This document shows positions 45,311 through 54,998 of a stretch of DNA of 64,000 nt, piece after piece. Made by a program: the position numbers and the translations under genes. Within the stretch, counting starts at the first letter, position 1, and every line of letters begins with the position of its first letter. Below the pieces are notes generated by a model, which made no database searches, was not told the origin of the DNA, and saw only the letters and a program-made list of their open reading frames with translations. The stretch is from Rhodospirillaceae bacterium (GTDB taxonomy: Bacteria; Pseudomonadota; Alphaproteobacteria; Kiloniellales; DSM-21159): assembly GCA_006969625.1 (NCBI GenBank), contig CP030885.1, positions 3,793,430 through 3,857,429 of the forward strand. The letters run 5' to 3'.

Positions 45311-45668
45311 TCGTAAACTATTGATTCTCTAAAGAGTATTCGTTCGGTTTTCTCACGTTGAATTCTGTATTTTTCTGGGTTTTCCATAGATTCTTGGCTG
45401 GTCGAGGGGTAGAGGGCGCTACGAATAGGTTTCGCTTGCCCCGAACCCGCCCTTTTGTCCCGAATTCGAAGCTCGATTCATCGTCCGGTCCTCTCGCTCG
45501 GCCGGACTCTCGCATCAGATGGAGGAAATCTCGGGGGCAGACCAGCCGCTGCCGCGGCTCGGCGCGGTCTCGAGCTTGACGATTCGCAGGTCCGGACGGC
45601 GCTCCGGCGCCAGGTTCCCGAGCGCTGCGACAGCATCGCCTCACGGTTCGGCAAAGTCGACGGGCCGG
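45311..45668. other. Gene-free spacer, AT-richer than surroundings
   Basis: About 360 bp between att-like repeat B and the puf terminator. It includes an AT-rich stretch (45311-45400) unlike the GC-rich genes on either side. Frames on both strands show no motif. I see no promoter I would defend. Confidence 0.5.
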
Positions 45669-45699
45669 AAAAAAGGCGGGCCGTCGCGACGGACGGCCC
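45669..45699 (-). terminator. Rho-independent terminator of the puf operon
   Basis: On the minus strand the stem GGGCCGT/ACGGCCC (45693-45699 with 45678-45684) and an 8-base loop are followed by GCC and six T (complement of 45674-45669). It lies 31 bp past the pufC stop, so it should end the long crtEF-bchCXYZ-pufQBALMC transcript. Confidence 0.85.
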
Positions 45700-45730
45700 G
45701 AGTGGAGGGTCTCGGTACTGGCCGAAAGGA

Positions 45731-46813
45731 CTACTGGGCGATCTCGCTGGTCTGCTGCATCGGCGGATCCTGCAGATCCTCCGGCCCCGGCGCCTGCAGG
45801 CTGGGATAGTCGACCAGCATTTGCGCGCCGAACATCGGCCTGTAGACACCCTGGTGGCAGGTCGCGCAATTGGCCTTCGGCGCATCGCCCAGCGGGCCGA
45901 GCCGCATCTGCGGATAGACCGGCCCGAGCGGCTCGAGGTAGGCGACGTTGAGATCGCGCAGCATGCGGATGCCGTGCCAGGCGGTGGCGCGCGTCGGCGG
46001 GGCCTGCTTCCAGCTTCCCAGGTTCTGGGTGTTGTGGCAGTAGGTGCAGTTGACGCCGAGCGACTCCGACATGTGGATCATCAGGCCGTAGGTCCACTCG
46101 GTCTGCTTGATCGAGGCGGTGTTGCCATGCGGCAGCGGCTCGTTACCGTTGACGCGGATGTTGGCGTCCTCGTAGAGGAACGGCCGGAAGACGTCCTGCG
46201 GCAACGAGGTCATGCCGATCTCGGGGGCTGCGATGTTCTGCCCCGCCCGGTCGCCGACCAGGCCACCCGCGTAGAGCGCATCCGGATCGTCGAACCAGAT
46301 GTTCTCCGGGACAGGCTGGCCGGCATGGCAGGTGTAGCAGGTCACACCGGTGCCGGCGACGTGGTTCGTCCACTGGCTGTTGATGTGCTGCGTCATCTGG
46401 ATCATCCGCCGCGAGACGACCTTGGTGTAGAGGTCGTCGCCAGCGAAGTTGCCCTCTTCGCCATGGCAGTAGGCGCAGCCCTGCTCGGGCGAAACCCACT
46501 CGGTGATCGCCGCCATCAGCCGGTCGAAGTTGGCCGACTGGAGATGGCCGAGAACCTGGACGTTCTCGTAGACCTCGGAGGCCAGGGGGCCGTCCGTGGT
46601 GTCCTCGCGCGGCCAGGGTTCGGCCGGGACCTGGCTGGCCTCCAGCTTCTCGTCCAATGTGCTGGCGTTGAGCACCAGCTCCATGCCGGTCCCCCGGTAG
46701 CCGCGCTGCACCTTCTCGCTGGAGATCGGTGCCGCGAAGAAGGCCAGCGCCACCAGCACCACGGTGAAGACGACCGCGAGCCACTTCGCGAAGGGTGGGA
46801 TTGTCAGGTTCAT
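45731..46813 (-). CDS. pufC: PufC, tetraheme reaction-centre cytochrome c
   Basis: 360 residues. Four CxxCH haem sites: CAYCH, CYTCH, CTYCH, CATCH. It sits on the periplasmic face of the reaction centre and re-reduces the special pair, taking electrons from soluble carriers. The N-terminus ([20 protein letters not shown]) is a hydrophobic anchor with no lipobox cysteine, so it is probably held by an uncleaved helix rather than a lipid as in Blastochloris. It overlaps pufM by 4 bp. Confidence 0.96.
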   Translation of the reverse strand: MNLTIPPFAKWLAVVFTVVLVALAFFAAPISSEKVQRGYRGTGMELVLNASTLDEKLEASQVPAEPWPREDTTDGPLASEVYENVQVLGHLQSANFDRLMAAITEWVSPEQGCAYCHGEEGNFAGDDLYTKVVSRRMIQMTQHINSQWTNHVAGTGVTCYTCHAGQPVPENIWFDDPDALYAGGLVGDRAGQNIAAPEIGMTSLPQDVFRPFLYEDANIRVNGNEPLPHGNTASIKQTEWTYGLMIHMSESLGVNCTYCHNTQNLGSWKQAPPTRATAWHGIRMLRDLNVAYLEPLGPVYPQMRLGPLGDAPKANCATCHQGVYRPMFGAQMLVDYPSLQAPGPEDLQDPPMQQTSEIAQ

Positions 46814-47781
46814 TGCGCTGCTCCCGCGGCTGGATCGGGAACGATCGGGTAGACCGCCGGATACTCGGGCGCGAAGTCGTGCTTGACCGCCCAGAGGTAC
46901 CAGTTGTCCACCACCGTGCCCGTCAGCAGGATGCCGATCCCGCCTGTGAGGGTAGTTAGGACGGCGAACCACCAAGCCCAGCGGTGGATCGACTCCATGG
47001 TGGCGTTGAAGCCCATGGTCCAGCGCCAGAACAGGCCGGCTCGCTCGGCCGCGGTGCCGCGGTCGACGATCTGGTCCAGTTCGCGGTCGCCGCCCATGCG
47101 GGTGACCGCGAGGATCGTCGCGCCGTGCATGGCGAACAGCAGCGTCGAGCCGTAGAGGAAGACGATCGAGAGCGCGTGGAAGGGATTGTAGAAGAGGTTG
47201 CCGTAGCGAATGGAGAAGGCCGCCGTCCAATCGAGGTGCGGGAAGATGCCGAAGGGCACCGCCTCGCCCCAACTGCCCATCAGCACCGGGCGGATCAGCC
47301 CGAGCACCAGATAGAGCCAGATCGCCGAAGCGAAGGCCCAGGCGACGTGGGTGCCCATGCCGAGCGCGATCGCCCGCCGATAGGTGCGGATCCACCAGAG
47401 GATGATCGAGGCGGTCAGGAAGAAGCCGGCGAGCAGCCACCAGCCGCCCTGATTGAGCGGCGGCAGGGACAGTCCGTAGGAGGGTGGCGGCGGCTCGAGC
47501 GCCAGCCAGGGGAGCTGGCGGACGAACTGGACCGGATCCCAGCCGACCGAGGCCCACATGTTGAGGCCGATGATCTCGATCGCCACGAAGCCGCAGATCA
47601 GCGAGGCCAGGCCGTACCAGCCGAGGTAGATCGGGCCGATCTGGGCGTTGCCGATCCGTCCGAGCAGGTGGTTGAAGCCGCCCGCCTTGGAGCGCTCGTA
47701 GAAGGTGTCGGTGAGCGGCGGCCCGTGCTCGGCCGGACCGCGGACCTGCGTCTGGGTGAAGAGGTTGAAGTACTCAGCCAT
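46810..47781 (-). CDS. pufM: PufM, reaction-centre M subunit
   Basis: 323 residues, five-helix M chain. Special-pair and iron ligands are visible: [25 protein letters not shown], the carboxylate loop [12 protein letters not shown] and [10 protein letters not shown]. It binds half of the bacteriochlorophyll dimer, quinone A and the non-haem iron together with PufL. The C-terminus is extended ([15 protein letters not shown]), as in species that carry PufC. Confidence 0.98.
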   Translation of the reverse strand: MAEYFNLFTQTQVRGPAEHGPPLTDTFYERSKAGGFNHLLGRIGNAQIGPIYLGWYGLASLICGFVAIEIIGLNMWASVGWDPVQFVRQLPWLALEPPPPSYGLSLPPLNQGGWWLLAGFFLTASIILWWIRTYRRAIALGMGTHVAWAFASAIWLYLVLGLIRPVLMGSWGEAVPFGIFPHLDWTAAFSIRYGNLFYNPFHALSIVFLYGSTLLFAMHGATILAVTRMGGDRELDQIVDRGTAAERAGLFWRWTMGFNATMESIHRWAWWFAVLTTLTGGIGILLTGTVVDNWYLWAVKHDFAPEYPAVYPIVPDPAAGAAQ

Positions 47782-47793
47782 CGTGCGGCCCTC

Positions 47794-48618
47794 CTATGAC
47801 CAAATCGGCAGGTCGAGCCACCAGCTCCACCATTCCGGCCAGCCGCGGGTCCAGAAGGGGCCACTGATGACGATGCAGACCGCGCTCCAGAAGCCGGCGT
47901 TCAGCGCCAGGAACAGGCCCAGGCGATGGATGCCCAGCGTGCCGACGGAATAGCCGATGAAGTCGCGGAAGAAGGTGTCCTCATGCTCGGGGGTGCGCAC
48001 CGTCTCGCCCTTCTGCGGATTGGCGGCGGAGAGCACCAGCGAGCCGTGGAGCGCCAACGCCAGGGTCGTGGTGAAGAAGAAGGTCACCGCGAGCATGTGC
48101 GCCGGGTTGTAGTGGAAGTGCAGGTACTGGTAGCCGACGTTCGACACCCAGTCGAGGTGGCTGAAGATGCCGTAGGGAAAGCCGTGGCCCCAGGCGCCCA
48201 GCAGCAGCGGCCGGATCACCACCAGGCTGACGTAGGCGAAGATGGCGAAGCCGAAGGCGACCGGCACGTGGTAGCCGATGCCGAGCTTGCGTGCGATCTC
48301 GGCCTGCCGGAGCGCCCACGACACGAAGGCGCCGACGGCGCAGATCGTGATGAGCTGCCACAGGCCGCCCTCGGCGAGCGGCGCGAAGCCGAGGCCGTAG
48401 GACAGGTCGGGCGGGGCGATGTTGATGGTCCAGGGGTTCCAGGTCGGCCCGATGGCCGCCCCCCAGAAGATCAGTGCCGTGCCGAGCGCGCTGAAGAAGA
48501 TCGTGGTGACCCCGAAGAAGCCCACGTAGAAGGGCCCCACCCAGAAGTCGAACAGATCTCCTCCGACGAGCGTCCCGCCACGGACGCGGTACTTCTTCTC
48601 GAAACTGAGCATGGCCAT
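47794..48618 (-). CDS. pufL: PufL, reaction-centre L subunit
   Basis: 274 residues. Conserved histidines: SHLDWVSN (accessory bacteriochlorophyll), HFHYNP and NPAHM (special pair), LALALHGS and GTLGIHRLG (iron). Aligning without gaps to the Rhodobacter L chain puts Gln in place of the usual Glu at L104 ([13 protein letters not shown] versus WALREVEICRKLG), the residue that hydrogen-bonds the active-branch bacteriopheophytin. Binds quinone B. 12 bp separate it from pufM. Confidence 0.98.
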   Translation of the reverse strand: MAMLSFEKKYRVRGGTLVGGDLFDFWVGPFYVGFFGVTTIFFSALGTALIFWGAAIGPTWNPWTINIAPPDLSYGLGFAPLAEGGLWQLITICAVGAFVSWALRQAEIARKLGIGYHVPVAFGFAIFAYVSLVVIRPLLLGAWGHGFPYGIFSHLDWVSNVGYQYLHFHYNPAHMLAVTFFFTTTLALALHGSLVLSAANPQKGETVRTPEHEDTFFRDFIGYSVGTLGIHRLGLFLALNAGFWSAVCIVISGPFWTRGWPEWWSWWLDLPIWS

Positions 48619-48669
48619 TGGTCGAGACCTCCGAGTGAGGGCACCGTCCCCGTTATCGTCTTCCCCGGC

Positions 48670-48714
48670 CCCGCACGCTCATTGGGCGTGGTCGCCGCCG
48701 CATGAGCGTGCGGG
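48670..48714 (-). promoter_or_regulatory. pufA-pufL intercistronic hairpin 1
   Basis: Perfect 13-bp inverted repeat CCCGCACGCTCAT (48670-48682) / ATGAGCGTGCGGG (48702-48714). In purple bacteria hairpins at this position protect the pufBA message and give more antenna than reaction-centre protein. Lies 52 bp upstream of the pufL start. Confidence 0.85.
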
Positions 48715-48722
48715 CCCGAGCC

Positions 48723-48781
48723 GGTGGCGGAAGGCGATGCGCCGGCCGGTCGCCCGGCGCGGCCGCGCCCCTTCCGCCACC
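48723..48781 (-). promoter_or_regulatory. pufA-pufL intercistronic hairpin 2
   Basis: Perfect 12-bp repeat GGTGGCGGAAGG (48723-48734) / CCTTCCGCCACC (48770-48781) with a very GC-rich, internally pairing loop. Directly 3' of pufA on the transcript, in tandem with hairpin 1. Together they are expected to block 3'-to-5' decay of the pufQBA segment. Confidence 0.85.
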
Positions 48782-48809
48782 GCCGGGTGTCGATACCCGG
48801 CGCGCCGCC

Positions 48810-48998
48810 CTACGAGTTGTTGGACGGCATCGCCGACATCTGGGACGCGGCGCCGGCCGCGGCCGAGGGACCTTCCAGCCAGTTGAACCGGTCGGTGCTG
48901 AGCAGGATGAAGTGAATCAGCAACGCCAGAACGAACAGGAAGGTGAAGAGAGCGACCAGCGTGCGACGCGGGTCGAAGATCATCCAGATCCTCCACAT
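48810..48998 (-). CDS. pufA: PufA, LH1 antenna alpha polypeptide
   Basis: 62 residues from ATG 48998 behind [33 protein letters not shown] then [19 protein letters not shown]: one membrane helix with the bacteriochlorophyll-ligating His and the WL near the C-terminal side, as in LH1 alpha. Pairs with PufB in the ring around the reaction centre. 13 bp downstream of pufB. Confidence 0.95.
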   Translation of the reverse strand: MWRIWMIFDPRRTLVALFTFLFVLALLIHFILLSTDRFNWLEGPSAAAGAASQMSAMPSNNS

Positions 48999-49011
48999 CT
49001 CGCTTTTCCTC

Positions 49012-49233
49012 CTATCCGATCAGGGTGAGAGCTTGCAGCGCGATGTCCTTCGCGCCGTCGATCATCGCTGCGTCGGTGTAGCCCCCGGGACCGGGCAGCC
49101 ACGGACGCCACATCCACGCCAGGATGTGAGCGATCACGGCAATACCCGTGAAGATCATGAAGCTCTTCACGAAGATGCCGTGGAACTCCTTGGCCTCGTC
49201 TTCGTTGAGGCCAGTCAGTGAACGTTCGGCCAT
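49012..49233 (-). CDS. pufB: PufB, LH1 antenna beta polypeptide
   Basis: 73 residues from ATG 49233 ([20 protein letters not shown]). Pigment site [15 protein letters not shown] with the ligating His and the aromatic C-cap typical of LH1 beta, plus EFHGIF near the N-side. The C-terminal tail ([20 protein letters not shown]) is about 20 residues longer than most LH1 beta chains. Confidence 0.94.
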   Translation of the reverse strand: MAERSLTGLNEDEAKEFHGIFVKSFMIFTGIAVIAHILAWMWRPWLPGPGGYTDAAMIDGAKDIALQALTLIG

Positions 49234-49365
49234 GAACGTTACCTCCACTGGCACTTGGCCTTGCGGCCGCTGCCGCACCCGTCCCGTGCGGCTGGGATCG
49301 CCGTCCCCGCCGGTTCCGCGGAACCGTCCGGGGGCGAACGCCTCGTACGCCCTTGCCGGCCGCCT

Positions 49366-49653
49366 TCAGCTCATGAAGACGAAGGGCAGAACCTTGTTCG
49401 CCGCCGCCTTGGCCTCGCCGAAGACGGAGCCCTCGCCGCGCAGCTCGGTCAGGCCCGGCCGCCAGGCGCGCGGCAGCAGGCGGGCCAGCACCGCGATGAC
49501 CAGGAAGATCGGGAAGCTGATCGCGAAGTAGAGCCAGAACTCGCGGCTGCCGGCATGCCGGCCGCGATGGCGGCCGCGGGCGCGGCCGGTAGACTCGCGG
49601 TCCTGCAGGCAGACCGCGGCCTGGTGAGTCGGACGAATGGCGAAATCAGACAT
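49366..49653 (-). CDS. pufQ: PufQ, bacteriochlorophyll-synthesis-linked membrane protein
   Basis: 95 residues with one helix in REFWLYFAISFPIFLVIAVL followed by ARLLPRAWRP, the recognisable PufQ core. PufQ stimulates bacteriochlorophyll precursor formation, possibly as a pigment carrier. The N-terminal arm is Arg-rich. It occupies the usual place between bchZ and pufB; the 132-bp gap to pufB may carry an internal puf promoter. Confidence 0.88.
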   Translation of the reverse strand: MSDFAIRPTHQAAVCLQDRESTGRARGRHRGRHAGSREFWLYFAISFPIFLVIAVLARLLPRAWRPGLTELRGEGSVFGEAKAAANKVLPFVFMS

Positions 49654-49791
49654 GGGAACACCCCGCTGATGGGAGGCGGTGGTTGCCGCCGCCGCGGGCG
49701 GGCGGCGGTGCGGTCGCAGCGGCCGCCTCGTACCGCAGGACCTTGGAGGGTGCGCCGGCGTGGCCGGCGGTGGTGCGCAGGAGGGTCGGGC

Positions 49792-51237
49792 TCATGCCGC
49801 CTGTCCCTCCTGCTGGGCGCCGAAGCGCTCCAGGGTGACACGGTCTTCGCCGGCGCTGCGCGCTGCCGCCTCGGCGCTGTCGCGCAGGCGCTTGGCAAAG
49901 GAGATGCGCGTGAGCACGGGATGGGCCGCCACCAGCTCGTCGAGCGCGGCCTGGGCATCCGCGTCCCACGGCAACTCGCGGTGCATGCGGCTGGGGGTCG
50001 CCGCCACCTTGTCCATCTCGCTGGCCAGCGGGAGGATGTGGAACAGCGCGTCGAAGAGCTGGTTGCAGACCTCCTGCACCAGGTAGGTGGCGCCGGCATA
50101 GCCCATGAAGGGCGTGCCCGTGTGCCGCCGCACGATGGCGCCCGGGAAGCTCGCCGGGATGTACATGCAGCGCGCGCCGATCTCGGCCGCGTACATGCGT
50201 TCGTTGTAGCTGCCGAACAGGATCAGCGGCGTCTGCGTGCGCATCGCCTCGCGCACCGCGGCGTTGTCCGGCTTGACGCCGGCCGTGCGGCGGAAGGAGA
50301 AGGTGCAGGGCAGCCCCAGCTCGGTCTCCAGGAAGTTCCGCACGCCGCGCGCGTAGGTCTCGTTGGCGACGATGGCGAAGCTGGCGGTGCCGAAGAAGTC
50401 CTGGGTGACGCTGCGCCAGAGATCCCAGATCGGCTTGATCGTGGTGTGCTTCTCGCGGGCGATGAAGGGCTCCGGGTCGAGGCCGGTCAGCTCGCCCAGC
50501 GCCTTCAGGAAGGCGGTCGTCGAGTGCAGCCCGACCGGCGCCTGCAGGTAGGGCTTGCCGAGCGCCTCGCAGAGCATGCGCCCGAACTCGCGATACATCA
50601 CGATGTTGACGTCGGCATCGACCAGCCGGGGCACGTCCTGCAGATGGCTGCCCAGCGGGAAGACCAGGTTGACCTCGCAGCCGATCCCCTCGACCAGACG
50701 GCGGATCTCGGCCAGATCGCTCGGCATGTTGAACATGCCGTAGATCGGCCCGATGAGGTTGACGCGCGGCTTGGCGCCTTCGGGTCGCGGCGTCTCCTTC
50801 GGCATCTTGCCCTTCTTGGCGCCGAACTCCGTCCACAGCCAGTTCATCGCGCGGTTGGCGCTCTGCCACTGGTCCTCGTCGATGGTGCGCGGCAGGAAGC
50901 GCTTGATGCCGGTGCCCTCGGGCGTCACGCCGCCGCCGATCATCTCGGCGATCGAGCCGGTGACGACGACCGACGGCACACTTGGGTCGAGGGTCTCGTG
51001 GGCGCGCTTCATGGCGCCCTCGGTGCCCTTCTGGCCCAGCTCGTCCTCGGCCAGGCCGGTGACGACGATCGGCAGCTCGTGCGGGGGCAGCGCGTCGGTG
51101 TAGTGCAGGACCGAGGTGACCGGCAGGTTTTCGCAGCCGACCGGGCCGTCGATGATGCACTGCAGGCCCTTGATCGCCGTGAAGACGTAGACCGAGCCCC
51201 AATAGCCACCGGCACGGTCGTGATCGAGGACTAGCAT
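49792..51237 (-). CDS. bchZ: BchZ, chlorophyllide a reductase subunit Z
   Basis: 481 residues from ATG 51237, which overlaps the bchY end by 7 bp. A nitrogenase MoFe-beta-like subunit: [20 protein letters not shown], then [20 protein letters not shown] with a cluster cysteine. With BchY it forms the catalytic component that reduces the C7-C8 bond of chlorophyllide a on the way to bacteriochlorophyll a, fed by BchX. Confidence 0.96.
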   Translation of the reverse strand: MLVLDHDRAGGYWGSVYVFTAIKGLQCIIDGPVGCENLPVTSVLHYTDALPPHELPIVVTGLAEDELGQKGTEGAMKRAHETLDPSVPSVVVTGSIAEMIGGGVTPEGTGIKRFLPRTIDEDQWQSANRAMNWLWTEFGAKKGKMPKETPRPEGAKPRVNLIGPIYGMFNMPSDLAEIRRLVEGIGCEVNLVFPLGSHLQDVPRLVDADVNIVMYREFGRMLCEALGKPYLQAPVGLHSTTAFLKALGELTGLDPEPFIAREKHTTIKPIWDLWRSVTQDFFGTASFAIVANETYARGVRNFLETELGLPCTFSFRRTAGVKPDNAAVREAMRTQTPLILFGSYNERMYAAEIGARCMYIPASFPGAIVRRHTGTPFMGYAGATYLVQEVCNQLFDALFHILPLASEMDKVAATPSRMHRELPWDADAQAALDELVAAHPVLTRISFAKRLRDSAEAAARSAGEDRVTLERFGAQQEGQAA

Positions 51238-52877
51238 GCGCCCGCCTCCTTCGCGCTCTGCGCCTTCAGCGGCTTGGCCGCCGGCTTCGGCCGCGGCGCC
51301 GGCTTGGCGGCCTTCGGCGCCTGCGGGACGCCTTCCCAGATGCCTGCGGCATAGCCTTCGCCGACGCCGTCGAAGAAGGCGTCCATCGCGTCGAAGCGCG
51401 CCTTGTTGCCAAGCGCCGCGTTGATCACCTGGCCGAGCGAGCCGGCACCGGCGGGGCCCATCAGCGGGCGGGCGGAGATCAGATTGGTGAAGTAGAGCGC
51501 CGGCGTGGCCTGCTCCTTGGCCTTCTGCACCACCGGCGTGGTGCCGATCGCCAGATCGGGCTCGAACTCCCGCATCGCCGCCACGTCGTCCTCCAGCGAG
51601 GCGCGGTAGTTGACGACGACGCCGCGGTTCTCCAGCCAGTCGCGGTCGGGGTCGGACCAGGGCGTCTTCGGGCACGCGGTGCCGACGTAGCGGACGTCCG
51701 CGCCGCTCTCCAGCAGCAGGCGGGCGACGATCAGCTCCGAGCCCTCGTAGCCCGACAGGGTGATGCGCCCGTCGATCGGCACGTCGGCCAGCGCCCCCTG
51801 AATCGCCGGCAGGAACTTCGCCTTGGCCGCGTCGATGTCGGTCTCGGCGACGTTGCAGGCCTTGCCGACCGCCTCCAGCCAGGCCGCGGTGCCGTCGACG
51901 CCGACCGGCGCCGAGCCGACGACCGGCCGGCCGGCGGCATGGAACTCGCGCACGCTCGCCGTATAGAAGGGGTGGATCGCCGCCACCGCCGCGCAGTCGA
52001 GCGCGGCATAGAGCTCGCGCCACTCGCGGGTCGGCACCGTCGGCCCCGCCGCCAGGCCGAGCGGCTCCAGCAGCGCGCCGAGCGTTACCGGATCGGCCGG
52101 GAACATCTCGCCCAGCAGGGTCACGGTCGGCTTCTCCGAGACACCGGCGGCCGGCGCCGCCACCGGCCCCTGCTCGGCCTCGCCGCGCGCGTACTTCAGC
52201 ATGGCGCCGGCCAGGACGTCCTTCGCCTCGGCATGGGTCGGCACGCCGAAGCCGGGCACGTCGATGCCGATGATGCGCACGCCGTTGATCTCTTCGGGCA
52301 GCAACTGCAGCGGCACGCCGGAGGCGGTCGGCACGCACAGGTTCGTCACCACCACGGTGTCGTACTTCTCGGGATCGGCGAGCTGGTGCACCGCCTCGCG
52401 GATGTCCTCGAACAGCTTGCCGGTGACCAGGGTCTCCGAATTGAAGGGCACGTAGCCGACGGAGCGGCGCGCGCCGTAGAAGTGCGAGGTGAAGGTCAGG
52501 CCGTAGACGCAGCAGGCCGAGCCGGAGAGCACGGTGGCCGTGCGCTTCATGCGCAGGCCGACACGCAGGCTGCCGAAGGCCGGGCACATCGACTGCGGCT
52601 GGTCGTGCGGGCCGGTCGGATAGTCGGCGGCGTAACGGTCCAGCACCTCCGACTTGCCGGCCTGCTCGGCCGCGGCCTTGAGCCGGTCCTTGCCGGCATG
52701 GCAGCCGAGGCCGTCGGTCTGGGTGGCGGCCGTGTTGATCGGGGCCGTGTCGATCGGGGCCGCTTCGCCGATGTCCGGGCCGACTCGGCCGCGCATCTCG
52801 GCCGCCGGCCGCTTCGGCGCCGGGCCGCTGGCATCCGGCGATGCCACCATCCGGGGATCCGTCGCTCTGCGTGTCAT
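51231..52877 (-). CDS. bchY: BchY, chlorophyllide a reductase subunit Y
   Basis: 548 residues from ATG 52877. MoFe-alpha-like subunit with cysteines in [17 protein letters not shown] and [20 protein letters not shown] that hold the [4Fe-4S] cluster with BchZ. The first 60 residues and the Lys/Pro/Ala-rich C-terminal tail are extra low-complexity arms. Lies 28 bp after bchX in the same operon. Confidence 0.96.
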   Translation of the reverse strand: MTRRATDPRMVASPDASGPAPKRPAAEMRGRVGPDIGEAAPIDTAPINTAATQTDGLGCHAGKDRLKAAAEQAGKSEVLDRYAADYPTGPHDQPQSMCPAFGSLRVGLRMKRTATVLSGSACCVYGLTFTSHFYGARRSVGYVPFNSETLVTGKLFEDIREAVHQLADPEKYDTVVVTNLCVPTASGVPLQLLPEEINGVRIIGIDVPGFGVPTHAEAKDVLAGAMLKYARGEAEQGPVAAPAAGVSEKPTVTLLGEMFPADPVTLGALLEPLGLAAGPTVPTREWRELYAALDCAAVAAIHPFYTASVREFHAAGRPVVGSAPVGVDGTAAWLEAVGKACNVAETDIDAAKAKFLPAIQGALADVPIDGRITLSGYEGSELIVARLLLESGADVRYVGTACPKTPWSDPDRDWLENRGVVVNYRASLEDDVAAMREFEPDLAIGTTPVVQKAKEQATPALYFTNLISARPLMGPAGAGSLGQVINAALGNKARFDAMDAFFDGVGEGYAAGIWEGVPQAPKAAKPAPRPKPAAKPLKAQSAKEAGAC

Positions 52878-52905
52878 GGGCTCGTCCCTTGTCCGCTCGC
52901 CGCGC

Positions 52906-53910
52906 TCAGACCGCGTCGTAGACCACTTCGAGGGAGGGCTTCTCGACCGCTGCGCGGCCGCACATGTCCTCCATCGTGGCCGGCTGCAGCACCACGTCGC
53001 GGCCCGTTTCGGAGGCGGAGAAGAGGGCCAGCAGGCCATCCTGGTCGAGCGGCGCCGGCTGCTGCGGCGGCGCCTCGGCGACATTGCGCGCAAGCTGCTC
53101 GAACAGCCCGCCCCACTCGCCGCCGGGGTAGCCGATGATCTCGTAGTTGGCGGACTTCTTGCGGATGTCGTCGTGCGCGGGGATCGAGGCCAGGACCGGG
53201 ATGCCCACCGCGCTGGCGAAGGCGTGTGCCTCGCCGGTGCCGTCGTCCTTGTTGACCACCAGGCCGGCGACGCCGACGTTGCCGCCCAGCTTGCGGAAGT
53301 ACTCGGTCGCCGAGCAGACGTTGTTGGCGACGTAGAGCGACTGCAGGTCGTTGGAGCCGACGACGATCACCTTCTGGCACATGTCGCGGGCGATCGGCAG
53401 GCCGAAGCCGCCGCACACCACGTCCCCCAGGAAGTCGAGCAGGACGAAGTCGAAGCCCCAATCGTGGAAGCCCAGCTTCTCCAGGGTCTCGAAGCCGTGG
53501 ATGATGCCGCGTCCGCCGCAGCCGCGGCCGACCTCCGGGCCGCCCAGCTCCATGGCGAAGACGCCGTCGCGCTTGAAGCAGACGTCGCCGATCTCGAGCT
53601 GTTCGCCGGCCAGGGTCTTCTTCGACGAGGTGTCGATGATGGTCGGGCAGGCCTTGCCGCCGAACAGCAGCGAGGTGGTGTCCGACTTCGGGTCGCAGCC
53701 GATCAGCAGCACCTTCTTGCCCTGCTGCGCCATCATGTAGCTGAGGTTGGCGAGCGTGAAGGACTTGCCGATGCCGCCCTTGCCGTAGATGGCGATGATC
53801 TGGGTTTCCTTGGTGACCGGGCCCGTGGCGGGCGCATCCGGTTCCTGCGCAGCCTCCGCGCGCAGGCGCTGATGCATGGCGGCCGTCGGGTTTGCCTTGG
53901 TCGACGTCAT
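52906..53910 (-). CDS. bchX: BchX, chlorophyllide a reductase iron protein
   Basis: 334 residues from ATG 53910. NifH-like ATPase: P-loop IIAIYGKGGIGKSFTLANLS, switch II LLDFLGDVVCGGFGLP and cluster cysteine GRGCGGRGIIHGFE. Delivers electrons to BchYZ with ATP hydrolysis. Overlaps bchC by 4 bp. Confidence 0.97.
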   Translation of the reverse strand: MTSTKANPTAAMHQRLRAEAAQEPDAPATGPVTKETQIIAIYGKGGIGKSFTLANLSYMMAQQGKKVLLIGCDPKSDTTSLLFGGKACPTIIDTSSKKTLAGEQLEIGDVCFKRDGVFAMELGGPEVGRGCGGRGIIHGFETLEKLGFHDWGFDFVLLDFLGDVVCGGFGLPIARDMCQKVIVVGSNDLQSLYVANNVCSATEYFRKLGGNVGVAGLVVNKDDGTGEAHAFASAVGIPVLASIPAHDDIRKKSANYEIIGYPGGEWGGLFEQLARNVAEAPPQQPAPLDQDGLLALFSASETGRDVVLQPATMEDMCGRAAVEKPSLEVVYDAV

Positions 53911-54842
53911 GAAATCGCGCTCCAGTCCAGGGTCATCTTCAGGCAGGCGGGGTCCTCGAAAGCGGTGCGATAGGCCGCGGGGGCCGCGTCCACCGCTTCG
54001 TGGTGGGTGATCAGCCCGGCGAGCGACAGGCGGCCGCTGTCGATCATCTGCTTGGCGGCCAGCAGGTCCGGCCGCTTCCATTCGGCGGCGACGCGCAGCC
54101 GCGCCTCGCGCAGGAACGCCGGCGGGAAGGCGAAGCTGAGCGGCTGGCTGTAGAAGCCGGCCAACACGATCTCGCCGCCCGGCGCCATCCGGCCGATCAG
54201 CTCGTCGAGCAGGTCGGCACCGCTGACGTCGTAGATCGCGCGGTAGTCGCGGCGCCCGTCGCTTTCCGGCGTTACCACGCGGTAGCCGTCCGCACCGTGC
54301 ATGCGCGTCGGCACCTTCTCCCACACCGTGGGCGCCCCGCCCTCGGCCAGGGCGATGCGGGCGAGCAGGCGGCCGAGCACGCCGTGGCCGACGATCAGGT
54401 CAGGCGGCGTGCCGTCCCCGGCGGCGATGGCGTGATAGGCGGTCGCCGCCAGCGCCAGCAGCACGCCCTCCTCGGCGAGCTCTTCGCCCAGGGGCACGGT
54501 CTTGTCGCCGGCGACCACCAGCCGCGCGGCGGCACCGCCGAACAGGCCGCGCACCTCGGTGTAGCAGTTGGCGCCGGGCACGTAGACGCGCTCGCCAGGC
54601 CGGCGGCCCGAGTCGGGGCCCGCGTCGACGACTCGGCCGACGGATTCGTAGCCGGGGACCAGGGGGTAACCCATGCCGGGGAAGTGCGGCATGCGGCCGG
54701 TGTAGAGCAGGCGCTCGGTGCCGGTGCTGATACCCGACCACTCGGTGGCGACGACCACGTCGGCGGCGCCGGCCTCTTTTAGGCCGACGCGCGAGAGTGC
54801 GAGTTGACCCGGCTCCCGCAAAACGACCGCTGTGGTTTCCAT
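53907..54842 (-). CDS. bchC: BchC, bacteriochlorophyllide dehydrogenase
   Basis: 311 residues from ATG 54842 (METTAVVLREPGQLALSRVG). MDR-type oxidoreductase that oxidises the 3-hydroxyethyl group to acetyl (3-hydroxyethyl bacteriochlorophyllide a to bacteriochlorophyllide a). NAD-binding turn LIVGHGVLGRLLAR; GYESVGRVVDAGPDSG typical of the family. Catalytic zinc ligands of classic alcohol dehydrogenases are not evident, as in other BchC. First bch gene after a regulatory gap downstream of crtF. Confidence 0.94.
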   Translation of the reverse strand: METTAVVLREPGQLALSRVGLKEAGAADVVVATEWSGISTGTERLLYTGRMPHFPGMGYPLVPGYESVGRVVDAGPDSGRRPGERVYVPGANCYTEVRGLFGGAAARLVVAGDKTVPLGEELAEEGVLLALAATAYHAIAAGDGTPPDLIVGHGVLGRLLARIALAEGGAPTVWEKVPTRMHGADGYRVVTPESDGRRDYRAIYDVSGADLLDELIGRMAPGGEIVLAGFYSQPLSFAFPPAFLREARLRVAAEWKRPDLLAAKQMIDSGRLSLAGLITHHEAVDAAPAAYRTAFEDPACLKMTLDWSAIS

Positions 54843-54945
54843 CGACACACCGCCTCCCAAGACGGTCCCTGAGCCTTCCACACCGCCCTATGCCGTTGAG
54901 CGGTAACGCATCGGGAGCTGAGTGCCCCCGCCAACATTACGTATG

Positions 54946-54989
54946 TGTAAGGTGAACTTGACGCTTACATATGTCAAGTCAGCATTACA
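54946..54989. promoter_or_regulatory. PpsR/CrtJ-type tandem sites upstream of bchC
   Basis: Site 2 (54972-54989) is a perfect TGT-N12-ACA, the binding motif of the redox/light repressor PpsR/CrtJ. Site 1 (54946-54963) is TGT-N12-ACG, one mismatch. Starts are 26 bp apart. They lie in the 156-bp crtF-bchC gap, so bchC probably has its own promoter inside the superoperon. Confidence 0.8.
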
Positions 54990-54998
54990 CACGACCTG

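Noticed and set aside
49255..51234. 659-codon plus-strand frame across pufQ-bchZ
   Set aside because: Antisense shadow of bchZ and pufQ; composition is Arg/Gly/Ala-rich without domains.
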